Of a DNA stretch of 64,000 nt, positions 48,117 to 60,245 are shown piece after piece (position 1 is the stretch's first letter; every line of letters begins with the position of its first letter). The stretch covers positions 45,745,001 to 45,809,000 of the forward strand of contig NC_133161.1 of NCBI RefSeq assembly GCF_040802235.1, given 5' to 3'. The notes under the pieces were generated by a model. It was not told where the DNA came from and did not search any database. It was given only the letters and a program-made list of their open reading frames with translations. The DNA is from Manis javanica (taxonomy: Eukaryota; Chordata; Mammalia; Pholidota; Manidae). The translations under genes were made by a program, and so were the position numbers.

Positions 48117-49229
48117 ATAACACAAAAATACATGTTCTTTAGTACCAATGACCTTCAAAAAGCAGATTTAGGGGATTCCTTGAAAGCAAATGTGGCCATG
48201 GTAAGCCTAAACCACCACAGGCAGTCTGTTTGTGGACATACAGATCTGTGGGAAAAGGTTTTGAACTTTAACATCTTTTGATATTACAGAAGCACTTTTA
48301 AAGTTTTAAATCTCTACTAACGAATAAAAGAAATACAGATAATATTATCTTTTAACATGGTAGGAGGCCAGTATACTACTTTCATTTAACAAAAAAATCA
48401 GTATGGCAACAATGGTCACAATATGCAAGATGTCATCAGAGCTCTACTTAAAAAAAAAAAATCAGCATTGCTTTGAGATCCTCATTTATGTACATACACT
48501 AGTAATTGAGTATATGTAAAGTGGCAAATGAAACACTCTTGATTCCCTCCTAATGGAACTCACAGATTTGTAAAGGCAGGGAAAATTTAAAAAATCAAGT
48601 TAAAAAAATGGCAAGTGATGACCATGGTTTTTACACAACAAAACTGAGCTATAATAGTCTTTTGGTATCTCAGTTTATCACATGTAAACTGTCCATTATA
48701 CTATTTCTGTTTTTGAAAAAAACGATGAAAAAAAGAAAACTCTCAGAATCATTTTTACTAGAATAGAGAATTGTGCTGCAAGGAAATGACACTAACATAA
48801 GACAAAGCATCCTTGTAGGAATGAAGAGAATCCATCCCAGGGAGCGCTTATGTTCTCACAGGCCAAAATGCCACGATTCATTTAGAGGCCCACTCAGATT
48901 AAACTTGGCACTGAAAGAATTACTCAGTAAAGGGTCCTATTGAAAGTTGAATCTGCAGTAAAACATCCTTATATAGTCACTGATCCCAAAATATTTGATC
49001 AAGTTTTGTCATATCTTTAAGAAACCAATCATCTCTAACCAATACAGACTATTTGGAGCAGAAGTGAAAAAAAAAAAAAAGAAGAGCTCCACAATTCACC
49101 TTATGAAATTAATATAACCTTCACTCAAAAACTGTAAGAGCACAGTAAACAAAAGTAAAATTGTAGGTCAATTTCAATTATGAACATAAATGTAGGTATC
49201 CTTAAAAAAAGATCCCACTGAATGTAGCA

Positions 49230-49430
49230 TTATATATATATATATATATTTTCTCTTTTTTTATTTTTATTTTTTATTATTTTTATTTTGGTATCATTAA
49301 TCTACAATTACATGAAGAACATTATGATTACTAGGCTCCCCCCTTCACCAAGTCCCCCCCACATACCCCTTCACAGTCACTGTCCATCAGCGTAGTAAGA
49401 CGCTGTAAAATCACTACTTGTAATTTATAA
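49230..49430 (-). repeat. LINE-1 3' end fragment of a possibly lineage-restricted type
   Basis: ttttggtatcattaatctac, ttacatgaagaacattatga, gtccatcagcgtagtaagac. I associate this L1 3' UTR type with pangolin genomes, from memory. A short TA run (49232-49248) borders it. Confidence 0.6.
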
Positions 49431-49434
49431 GAAA

Positions 49435-50240
49435 TAAATTTTCATGACCAGGGAGGGTTTATTTTAGGAATTTAAGGTGGTTAACACATTACTAGAATTG
49501 ACCACAATAACATGAGAGAGAAACCACATAATCATTTCAAAAACTAGAATACCAAGAATCAATAAAATGCAACATCTCTTCATAGTAATAGTATTTAGTA
49601 TACTAGGAAAAGAGGGAACTGTCCTAAAAATAGTTCACTAAAAGTATCTATGATACATGCATAATAAACATTACATTTAAAAATGAAACAGAATAATTTC
49701 CTTTAAGGTCAGCAAAAAGATAAGTTTGTCTGGTATGAATACTTCTCTTGAGCACTATCTTGCAGAATTTAGTCAGCATAATGGAACAAAAGAAAACACA
49801 ATACATGATTGGAAGAAGAAGCAAGGCCATCAAGTTTGCTTAATATAAGAGCAATGGGAAAAAATCAGTAACAGTGTTATACAGAAGCAGTAACCCATTT
49901 TATTAAAAAATAAAAAAAGACTACCTTCACAACAGCAAAAATAAAAAAATACTTTCAAAATAATTAAGTAAATGACATTAAGGACATAAATAAGAAGAGA
50001 GATGTTCTTTATTATAATATGTCAATTTTCTCCAAATGAATTGTAAATTCAATGTAATTTCAATCAAAATCTCCATGGTGCTTTTCATAAAACTTGATGA
50101 GATGACCCTAAGATCCATATGGTAGAGCAGAAATGAATAGCCACAATAATTCTGAGTAAGAAAAATGTAGGAAAACACACCTGACCATATATCAAGACTT
50201 TTATAGTTGTAGGAAAGCAAAACACCATGCAGGATGGAGC
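49435..50240 (+). repeat. LINE-1 ORF2 fragment, plus orientation
   Basis: ORF2 landmarks: tcatgaccagggagggttta, tagaattgaccacaataaca, cacataatcatttcaaaaac, then tgtaatttcaatcaaaatct. Many stops. Confidence 0.85.
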
Positions 50241-50344
50241 GCAGAGTGGCCAGGTCAGAAACCAAATCACACATATATGGAGAGCTTGTATATCTCAGAA
50301 GTGGTGTTACAAATTAGCAGGGGAAAGATGTCAGAGAATGAATT

Positions 50345-50740
50345 ATTTCCCATTTAATCCACTTATTTATCCACTCATTATTCATCCATTTATTCAGCAC
50401 TTATATGCTGACTGCTTACTTTGAACCTGGCATGTACTAGTCCTTAGGTATACCAAGTCAAAATATCTGAGGAGCACAGACCTGCCTGCCTTCAAGATCT
50501 CATTCATCTCTAAGAATAAACAGGCAACATAAGTAATTACACTATAGCAGTATAATGGAGATTATAATAAAGTCTTCCTAAGAAGGCTGGAGAGAGTGAT
50601 ATTTGAACTGAGTTTTGAAGGGTGGATAAAAGTTCACCAGACTGGGAAGGATCAGGCTGATGGGGAAGGGATGGTGTTGACTGGGGAGGCTGATGCTTTG
50701 GGGAGAACATTCCAAAAAGAAGAAAAAGCACAGCCAAAAG
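50345..50740 (+). repeat. L2 LINE 3' region
   Basis: ttatttatccactcattatt, gaacctggcatgtactagtc and tgatatttgaactgagtttt, then tccaaaaagaagaaaaagca, as in L2. Confidence 0.65.
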
Positions 50741-51560
50741 CCAGAGAAGGTGGGCTTGGCTTTTGAAAGGCATTCTTTTTTTGTAGGTCATGGAAAAAAA
50801 GGAGTGACAAAATTCTTTGGAACATAAGAACATAAGTCAATAAGGAAATCACATGGGAAATACCTTTGTACCTTAAGGTAAAAATGAAAATGCAATGTTT
50901 AGAAATTAGGAGAGTAACTACACTGTTTACTACACATTGACAAAACAGAAATTGACCTATTGAATGTTTCATGAGACAAAAGATACGTTTATCAGAGATT
51001 TTCAGAAATTTCCTTTTGCCTATATTAAAAAAAATTAAGCATATCAAAATTGCATTTAATGCTTAGTAGTCCTGCCCATATTCACCAACGTTCTTTCCCA
51101 TCAATGTATATATGCCTCCAGCTTCTGACTTCAGCCAAACAAGGGCAGGCAGACATTTTTGAAAAACAAATAACTCTGAGTGTCCCCACAAATACACATT
51201 CCCACAGAAAAAAATGGGGACAAAAGGGAACGTAAAGTTAGTTAAACATTATCTTAGGCCCACTGCCTAATTTCCTCTTTGTGATGGGCCACTGTTTATT
51301 TTCATGGCTTATATATTGTTCAATTTTCATTTGGGTCCACAAGGACAATCTCTAGACAGTAGACTGACTCTATGTAAATGATGAGGTCACTCTCTGAACA
51401 CATTTCATTTGGGGCTGACTTATTATGTCTACTCTCCCAGTGAAATACCCCATATCTTGAAAAGTCACTGATCAGCTTTTTCCAGTCTCTGAAGTTTATT
51501 GATTTTCAAGAATATCTTTTCAGAAAAAAGAACCTTTTGCAAACTGGAAGGCAGTAACTA

Positions 51561-51600
51561 AAATACCCCAGACAGGAAGAAAATACCCCAGACAGGAAGA
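51561..51600. repeat. Exact 20-bp tandem duplication
   Basis: aaataccccagacaggaaga occurs twice head to tail without a mismatch, which suggests a recent event. Confidence 0.95.
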
Positions 51601-52008
51601 ATGTCTGTCCAAGACTATATTATGCTGGGCATGTCTGCCTGGAATTCAAAAACCACACCAAACAGAAAAAGATGATATTATAGGAGATAAGGTATATTTG
51701 ACAAATAGCCCAGGAATGGCCACTTAATAAAAAACAAGGGCAAGAAGAGTTGTCAAGAAAAATCTCCGGCGTTTAGTGTGCATCCCCGACTTGACTCTTT
51801 CTAAGGGAGCAGGATGTTATTTGTCTCACATCTGCTGAATCTGGAAAGCAATATTCCCTGGTAGTTGCATAACAAGTATGTTTTGATGGGTCAGTGGAGA
51901 CACCGCCCAAGTGTATAATCAGCCCAGGTTCTAGACTGTAAGAAACAGTAAGCGCTATTTATGATGTGCTGTAGTTGAGAAATTTTGCTTTTCTTTATCA
52001 CCATATAT

Positions 52009-52192
52009 CAGGGTTTCTCAGCCTTGGCACTAATAACATTTTGGGCTGGACAAATCTTTGCACATGGCTGAGCAGCACCCCGGGACTCTCCCCACTAGAT
52101 GCCAGTAGCACCTGTCAGCCAGAACAGCCACAGATGTCTGCAGACACTGTGCCTCAGGGGGCAAAGTAACCCCGGTAGAGCCTATCACCACA
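52009..52192 (-). mobile_element. MER20 (hAT-Charlie) DNA transposon
   Basis: cagggtttctcagccttggc, ctccccactagatgccagta, agatgtctgcagacactgtg and cagggggcaaagtaaccccg, the reversed MER20 consensus order. Confidence 0.8.
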
Positions 52193-52379
52193 GTTTGTCC
52201 TTTTCCTGATTTTTATTAAAAATGAGAACTTTACTCTTTTATTTTGGTTTGAAAAGGACCTTTTGGGACCAAAGCAATGTTTTCTGGCTGCTACATATGT
52301 ATAGAAGAGTGGGCTGGAGGTGCTAAGTGACTTCGGTCTACAAGTCACTGGTCATCTGGACTAGCTTTTGCCCAGAGTT

Positions 52380-52500
52380 ACCTGAGGGGCTGGAGGGCAG
52401 GTGGCTTGTCCACAGTCACCCAGAGGGTCAGCAGCACTTGGCCTCCTGATCTCAGCCAAAGGTTTCTCCTGTAATCTACTGCATTTCCCATAATCATGTG
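52380..52500 (-). repeat. MIR fragment, minus orientation
   Basis: ggtggcttgtccacagtcac, then ccagagggtcagcagcactt. Confidence 0.55.
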
Positions 52501-52869
52501 ACACTACACTCATGTGTGATATTAACTTTGAACTTTTTCCCCTTGCAAGATCAGAGGAAATACTGACCTTGAAGTGAACCTTTTCTGATGTAAGAAAAAT
52601 AGCCAAGAGGAATTAGTCTGCCACAGAAGATTCTGGGTTTCCCTGAGAGGCCTGTTGAGCAGATATGGCAGGAGAGATGGGTTCCTCAGCTGTGGCACCA
52701 CTGACCCCCAGATTTGTCTATTCACAGTTGCTCTAGTACATTTAAATAGGATTTAATTTTTAAGACATATTCTTGTGCTAGCCAACTTGCTCTTGGGTTT
52801 ATGAGGCCATCAGCAACAACATTCCTTTGACAGTTCCCTGCTCAAAACCAGTGGCCCCTCATTTTCTAA

Positions 52870-53069
52870 TGCAAGTTTCCTCAACCTTGGCACTATTGAC
52901 ACGGGGGCCGATAACTCTTTGTGATGGGTCCTGTCCTGGGTATTGTAGAAGTTTGGCAGAACCCCTGGCCTCTACTAGATGCTATTAGCATACCCCAGTT
53001 ATGAGAATCAGAAATGTCTACAGATACTGCCAAATGTTCCCTGGACAGCAAAACCACACTCAACCACTG
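52870..53069 (-). mobile_element. MER20 (hAT-Charlie) DNA transposon, second copy
   Basis: ttcctcaaccttggcactat, cctggcctctactagatgct, aatgtctacagatactgcca, ending caaccactg. Same orientation as the copy 0.7 kb away. Confidence 0.85.
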
Positions 53070-54329
53070 AGTGCAGCAGGAATTCACATTTTCTGTTACC
53101 ACTTTCTTTCTTGTTTCTGGCAGTGCCTGGCACGTCATCAGTCCTCAGCCCATATTTGCTGAATAAAAAAATGAATGCTTTCCTTTTCTTAGAACTTTCA
53201 AAAATTCCCAACTAATATGTACAGCCATCATTGGTGTTTCTTTTCTCCCCACAAAACACAAAAGGAGTATTTCTCTGGACTTAAAATGCCAGAATCAGTC
53301 ATTTAGTCATTTAGAATAGTCCCTTTGAATTAAAAGTTCTTTGGAATAAAATGAACTCAATATAAAATTAATAACAGCAAAGCACTTGATATGGGTGAGA
53401 CTCATTAGTAGATGATTTAATTTGTGGAAAGGCTTGGCCAAGCTGCTTTCCTGCTGGGTGGCCTGGGCAAGGAGTCCCTGTTGGGTTTGCTGTCAAAGCC
53501 TATTCCCTTTTTGCCAGGCTTTGCCGGTTTGTAAAAGATTTATAATCACCATGTCCCAATAGTTACATAAAAACACATGAAGGACGTATAAGATAAGCTG
53601 TAAGTCAGACCCTGGCAGGTCGAGAAGGCATTCACCTGCGTGAGAACCTTGTCCAAAACTTGTTTTTCGTCAGTTGCCTGAGATCCCTGCCTATGAATTC
53701 AGCTATCATTTTTGTGAACAAGCCCTTTTTAAATTGACGATGTACTATCTGTGGAGCAATAGTAAATCTTGGTGAGTCACAGAAGAAAGGGTTTTGAGCA
53801 CCTTACCAGGTTACCAGGTTGGTTTGTCAGGAAACAGGTGGTAGTTCAAATTAGCCATAGTGTGTAGCCTATCAGCAGAATGCAAAGCCTCTAGTAATGA
53901 AAAGGATAAGGAGAAGCTAAAATCTAGAAATTAGGGCTGGCAGGTCTTAGCGGGATGGTTTGATGGAGTAAACAGGCAGACAGGATTGATGGGAGTGGGT
54001 CAAGAGAAACAATCCAGATTTGCCAGTGACAAATCTCATCAACTTCCTGGTGTTGTTGAGGGCTAGTCTGGACTCCAAAATGGTACAACAGAGATGGGTA
54101 CACTTTGTGAAGATGGAACTGAAAGAATAGAGACTGCTCCTTATACCCAGATGGATATGAGACTAACTTGTGTTACAGAATGCCTAGCCTTGCAAATGTT
54201 ACTCTTAGTAATCCTATCTAGACTCAAGGTAGCTTCATGATTTACTTCAAGCAGAGCCCAGGGGAATGAGCTTTGATGTGGAACTTTAAGGGGAATTCTT
54301 AAGAACACTGAGGAAAGGATTATAGCTGA

Positions 54330-54895
54330 CACCTCCAGGCTATCCACCCCAGAACCCTTCTCTTACACACACCCTGGGCCCTGTCCATCCTCCCAGCACT
54401 CCTAGGGCCCCGCCCACATGTTTACAGGGGGGCTGCATCGTCAGTTACCTGAGCATGGCAGACTCATGGCCCAAGTCAGGCTATTGGAATTCTCTGAAAA
54501 TTTGGAATTGGGATTTCGTGGTTAGTCTTGTAATATATAAACCAGGGAGCTATCATCAGCCAATCTGCAGACCATATGGATTAAGACAGTTTTGTGAAGG
54601 GAGAGAGTAATGAGGCCGATGACTAGAGAGCAGAGGGGAATGAAATGGGAGGAGAGAGGGAGGGAATATGAGAAAAAGAGGGAGGGGGGAGAGCAAGGGG
54701 GGGAGAGAAGGAGACAGCAGCCCGGCTGTGTTCCCGGCCCCTCTGCCTCTCCTGCCTGAACTCTGAGCAGCCCCTGGGGGCTCTATGAGACCCCTTGGAA
54801 TAACAGACTCTTATTTAACTTAGGACAGTTTCTTAGACTTCTGTTACTTGAAACTAAAGACTGCCTAATAAATATAGTGGTGGAGCCAGGCTGTA
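54330..54895 (+). repeat. Possible old LTR with a purine-rich tract
   Basis: The segment ends ttctgttacttgaaactaaa...cctaataaatatag, which resembles MaLR/ERVL LTR ends, and contains an almost pure purine run at 54625-54716. Family and left boundary uncertain. Confidence 0.3.
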
Positions 54896-56206
54896 GTAAG
54901 AGGTATATAAAAATGGTTCTTCACAGTGCTTTGGGAGCAGAATCCTTATTTTCTTCACAAAGCCCAGTAGTTCCAAGCCAATTTGGTCCAGTCTCACTTT
55001 GAGTCCCTCATTTTATATTCAAGGTGATGAAGTTTGTCTTCTCTTTGGGTTGTTCCTTCCAGACTTGTTTCTGCCAAAACAGTCTTTTCTGATTATCAAA
55101 CAAAAGACACAAAGTAAGACCCACCACCATTCTACATAAAACCCATGACTGTTTCTGAAGCCGATTTCTGCCTGTGCCCAAGTGCAGGTGCAGTACCGTC
55201 TACTGTCCACCCCTGTCCCCAGGTGCGCAGAGTGGAATCAGGATGGGCAGGAAAGGGTGATGAAGGCAGGGCAGGCACAGTGCTGGGGATGAAGGGCAAC
55301 ACAGTCTCATGAGGTCTGGAAAGAGGAGGAAAAGAGAGGGTTTGCAATATGGGGAGCAAGAATGGCTCGTGCAAAAGCAAATGACCACTAGACTAAGAAG
55401 AATGCACAAATCAGCGATGGGCCTAGAATCCTAAAGGGCCACAAAGTGCAACCCAGGAGGCTGAGGCGCTGCCATAGTCTGACAGGTGTCTTAGCAGAGC
55501 ACTGGGACCCATTCTCAGCCTTCTGAACTTCCAGTCCCAGGCCGCAGGGTTTCTGGGGTGGGCTGCATATTTAGGAGGAGCAGGCTGCATAATACACACA
55601 TGGAGTACCATGGAAACTGGTGCTAGGGGAGCAAACTGGGTACAGACAGTGGGGCAACCGTTTAACCTGGGCCTGGACTGGGCCACTTTTGAGAGTCACC
55701 ACACCAGAAGCTGGGATAATAGGAGTAGGTCAGGGCACGTATCTCCCCTAACATCCTGGTATAGATGAGACACTGGCCAAATGAAGATCCTGTGTAGATG
55801 AGACACCCCGTCTGGCGAAACAGGGAACGGCTGGCTGCACATGCCATGACACACCCTCCGCCTCTCTGGCAGGCTGGTGACCTGGCAAGGGCCCGCTATC
55901 TGAAGGGGTTCAGGCACACCCAGCACCAGTGCCACCTGGGTGGGGGCGAAGCTGGGTGGGGAGTGAGGGCCATGTGCAGTCTCAGGCACACAGGCCATGG
56001 CACCTGCTACACATGCTTTCAACCAAAGTGCCCCGGCAGCTTTGGGCCAGGCCTCGTCTGTTTCTGCAGAAGTGAAACACACCTGTGCAACATTGCTGCC
56101 CCCTGCCCACTCAGGGCTAGAGTCCTTCTGATAAAGGGAAGGCAGACACACAAGTAAATACGCATAATGCCAGCTGGGGATCATGCTACAGAGAAAAGTA
56201 AAGCTG

Positions 56207-56278
56207 GCAGGGGGTCTGTAAGGGGACGGATGGAGGGATGGACAGTGGGAAGGGAAGGGGGATGGGAGGGGGATTGAC
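56207..56278. repeat. G-rich (GGGA/GGAT) low-complexity tract
   Basis: Repeated GGG runs (gggaagggaagggggatggg) with G-quadruplex potential on the plus strand, in a CHN2 intron. The long minus-strand open frame over it is a composition effect. Confidence 0.8.
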
Positions 56279-56834
56279 AGTATGATGGGTAACATCGAGA
56301 TAAGGTGGGGGTAGAGTGGTTGCCTCTTCAACCTTTAGAACTTTCTGGACCTCTACTCTCCATCCATATTCCATATAGGGAGAGAAGGGTGTCCCTGAAT
56401 TGCTGGTGCAGTGAAAGAATTCAGTAGAAGGAGAGAGTGATGGACACACACATGTGGACTGGGAAGGCAGAGAATGGGAGCAGGCAGGGGAGGAAAAGCC
56501 CCTGAGCCGTCAGTTTGCTACAGTCTGGCCACCCCTGCTGATCGGCTGGGCAGGAGGGGAGCAGCTCCCTCCCCAGTGCACTCTTCTTCCCTGCACCCTC
56601 GCCACTCTTGGCTCATTATGTCGTTTGCATTGCCCAGAATGCACCTTCATTTTTCTATTACATCTAGTTGGTGAGAGAGGAAGAAAGTGATTATAGAAAA
56701 AAGAAAGATGGCATAAATAAGTGAGAGTAGAAAATAAGAAATGCAGAGACAAAGAAAGCTAAACACAAAAAACACAAGACAAATGAGGGACACAGAAAGA
56801 TTGATAAAATGAGATAAGCCAACTTTAAAGGCTT

Positions 56835-56970
56835 GATTGCCAGAGACACTAAGTGATTTACATGTATTCTTTAAGCCTTACAGCACTCCCATTTTACTGA
56901 TAAGGAAACTGAGGCTGAGGGAACTATGCTCTTTGCAAAGGTTAAGTTGTAGCCAGGAGTTCCAAGCTGG
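56835..56970 (-). repeat. MIR SINE, minus orientation
   Basis: taagccttacagcactccca, ttttactgataaggaaactg, aggctgagggaactatgctc. Confidence 0.75.
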
Positions 56971-56999
56971 CCACAGTGACCTCCTAAATGTGTGAGTGG

Positions 57000-59950
57000 G
57001 GAAGGAGGGACAGTATTCCAGATCGCCGTGGCTCTGGGGTTTGCTCAGCCACAAGATTATTTAGGTAGACCATCTAAAAGAGCTATTCTGCCTACAGGAG
57101 AGCACCTCTCTAAGTCACCTAGATAAACAGAGATGAAGATGTAAAATGAGTTAAACGATGGAGTGGTTTTTCTGTTTATCAAAGACTTTTCATTTTAGAG
57201 GGGAGTCTGTTAATTTCATCATTCCTTCAACAAGTACCTCTTAGTGCCTAGGATGTACAAGTAACCCCAGAGGATTTAGGATTTAAATTAGCAACAATTG
57301 GGTACATGTTGAAAGTATGTAACTATCCATGAAATGAGGTGCAACTTTAATTTGCTTCCAAGAGCTTTTATTCCCAGAGTGGAATTTTGGCTTTTCCTAG
57401 TCGAGCTTTGTACGGAATGCAAGGGCAGTGGGTATGCACTCAGGAGCAGGGCTCTGGAGCTTTCTGAAAGAATGGAGGAGAGGTCTCAGCTTGCACAGCA
57501 TTGGGAGTTTCTCTTCATTCCTCTTGATGAAGTTCCTTGGGGGAGAGTCAGAGGGGACTTTTTACCTGGGCAAATAGTCCTGACTGGGGCAAAAAATCTT
57601 GTTTTTGGCTGAAGCTTTAAGATCTGCTGGCAGATTCAAGTCTCTGGTAGGCGGTCTCTAGACAACAAGGCAGTTAGGGCTTAGCAAGGCTAATTTGCTG
57701 ATAAACATAAAAATGTGATTATTTGTTCATCTTATTGGACACTTTATCCCATGCACATAATACCTTCAAATAATAACCTAAATTACAAATCAAGAGAGTT
57801 TCAGAAAAAAGCCTATTAAACGTCAACATAAATGAAAAATTTGTGTTTTGTCTTAATTTCACACTAACTCCAAGCAGATGGCAGGGGCTTTGATAAGAGG
57901 GACTTTAGAGTGTTCCCCCAAAGACCACACAGAGTTCTTAGTTGGGGGTGAGGAGAGGGCTGAAGGAGGATAGAGGGGGTGAGGAATGACAGTGAGCCTG
58001 CCTGCTCCTGCTCTGCCACTTATACTTAAGGACAGTGACACGCGTAGTACCATTGAAAGCCACAGTCAACTGACATAGCGACTCAGGGTCCGCTATGTCA
58101 CAAAGATGTCCATTTAAGACATGGAAGAGAAACTCCCCTGTCTAGCTTGTGGATTCTCCTCTCGCCACTGGTCTGTTCTCTGCCTTTTCTTCCCGAAAGA
58201 GCTGTAAATTAGAAGAGATCACACCAGATACTGACTTTTAAAGCAAACATTTAAAAAGCTGTTGGTATTTCTCAATGATAAATAATGAATATACAATGTG
58301 TTAGCAACTACTATTTAAGAAAATAAAATTCAACAATCTTTTAAGTGTCTTATTTCCTCTTCAGAGATCTAAGACTAAAAAAATGAAATTAATTTTGAAA
58401 GTATCAATCAACTAAATACACTTGTGTGCATTTCACACAAGTTCTGTATACACAGAAGGAAGCTACCTGCGCAAACACATATGGAAGTAGGGCATAATTC
58501 CAACTGTATCTTAAAGTCAGAAGAACTAGAACTTTCAAGAGGAAGGAAAAGAATTTCCAAGTCCAAGAAGACTCTCCTTGCATGGCAGTGCATCCCTAGA
58601 ATGCAAAGAATCAGGATTTCTGCCAAAAGTCAGAAAAACCCTTTCTTGGGGCAAAAAAAAAAAAAAGTATTGAGCATAAAGATAGAAAACAGGAGAGAGA
58701 AAAACAGAAAGGCCTTTTAGGTTCCAAATCAGACCTGTCTCTATGCTGTGATGGGAGAAATGTCAGGAGCCTTGGCAAAGACGAAGACCTATATAATTCA
58801 CCTCGTCATCCTCATGCTAAATATGGAAGGCTGAATAGTTCCCTGGCTCAGTGCAGTTACAGCACACAAATGCCCGAGCCACTTGCCTTCTGAAAGCAGA
58901 AGCAGGGCAAACAGACCAAAGTAATATGAAGGTATATTTAATAAACACACATTTGTCCTTATGAAGGATCAGAAAGTAACAGAATAAAATAGATTTCCCT
59001 GGTCAGCTCTGACAAAGGGCTCGGACTTTTGGCCCTAAAGAAAACAAAAGCGTAAAAAGGAAGGCAATTCACAATTCACTGTCCTTAACTCCTCTTCTTC
59101 TGCCACTCCTCCTACTTCCTAATTGTCAGCCCATTCGCTGGGATAAACTTCTAAGTCCACCCTGTCTCTCCTCCACTCAACAGCATCCCAAGCCAGGCAA
59201 TTTGGCATCAAATCTCCCCCCAGCCCTTCTTGGAAAACACATTAGGGCAAAGGAAACACTTAGACTGTAATTTTCTGATGGCAGGCTGTTTCTACAAGTG
59301 CTAGTCTGAATGAAGACAGCAGTATTTCCAGTTTATAAATACACATGGGAAAATACACTTCAACTCCCACTAGTTTTCCATATCTTTTTGTTTGGTCTGG
59401 TGAGCGGGATCAAGGCTGTGACCGGAGGAAGCTTGGCAAGGCTGCCAGGGTGACCCCCCCTTGTGCCCAGAGCACAAAGAAAAGCCCCTGGATGGTATCT
59501 CCTGTCGTCATTTGCTTTCACAGCTGTCTACACATAAACCAAAGGAGTTAGCGTCCCTGAAAACAAAAGACAAAACACAGAATGTGAATTGGGCGCCTGT
59601 TCTCACTTGCTCAGAGATAGCAATATTCCTTGCTGCCACTCTGAGTGGAAAAGTACTGCTTGCCATTCACCAGGAGATCTCTAAATGCCACACATCAGGC
59701 ATGCTGCTTTCCCTTCATCGGCCATGGGACTATGAAGAGGAAATGGGTCCAATTCTCCAGAACTAAGTTACCATACATATGGGTGTTTCTAGGCATCAGT
59801 GCCAAGCAAGCCGCTTTCTGAGGGCTCTGGTTTGATTTGATACAAAGCAACCGTGTTATGTTACGCATGTAGCTAAATGTGGAACGCAAAGGAATTCACT
59901 CTCTCATTACTTTACAATCAAAGACCAGATGGAAATCGTGAACTGTACCC
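57000..59950. other. CHN2 intron, no exon or nameable repeat seen
   Basis: Mostly unique-looking sequence with scattered short open frames that lack conserved motifs. A short L2-like phrase occurs near 57,220-57,260. Confidence 0.4.
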
Positions 59951-59999
59951 TTCCGCCTGCCCTTTTGTAACAGAAGAAAGAATGCCGAGGCTTGCTTAC

Positions 60000-60077
60000 C
60001 TTAAAGTTGTGTGTCTTCTCATAGTTGAAGTGGTTGTCATTGTGAGTGAGGGCGGCCCTTCGGACCAGGGAGGAAAT
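60000..60077 (-). CDS. CHN2: CHN2 exon shared by beta1 and beta2 isoforms: leads into C1 domain
   Basis: 78 bp encoding [20 protein letters not shown] and KTHNFK, ending at donor AAG|GTAAGC (intron from 59999). In the long beta2 isoform it should be joined to upstream SH2-encoding exons through the acceptor gcctgttcacag ending at 60078. In beta1 it is simply the continuation of the first coding exon. The final HNFK provides the first zinc-binding His of the C1 domain. Phase is 0 at both ends. Sequence identical to human CHN2 as I remember it. Confidence 0.96.
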
Positions 60078-60245
60078 CTGTGAACAGGCAAAGAGTTTGA
60101 GAGGGGGCCAAAGAAAGCCGCCTTTGACTCCCACCTTCACCCCCAAGGCCATGGCCAGCAGCTCCTGGCGTTTCCTGCCTTGCTTAGGCTTCCGAACAAT
60201 AGCACACTTTTTCTCATTTTCTAGCCACAGCTCCTCAGAGAACAT
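60078..60245 (-). CDS. CHN2: CHN2 beta1-chimaerin-specific first coding segment
   Basis: 56 codons contiguous with the shared exon: [20 protein letters not shown], then [20 protein letters not shown], then [16 protein letters not shown]. This corresponds to the isoform-specific N terminus of human beta1-chimaerin (which starts MCSQELWLEN by memory). It replaces the SH2 domain of beta2, so this form has only C1 and RhoGAP domains. Starting here, all exons sum to 332 residues, the remembered human beta1 length, which is why I chose the ATG at 60243-60245. Two further in-frame ATGs lie upstream (60248 and 60281); an in-frame TAG at 60324-60326 closes the frame. The segment is basic and contains no signal peptide. 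Confidence 0.9.

Noticed and set aside
55696-56331. 211-codon minus-strand open frame, the longest in the window
   Set aside because: Composition is low-complexity Pro/Ser/Leu over a G-rich tract, overlapping frames exist on the other strand, and no domain or splice context supports it.
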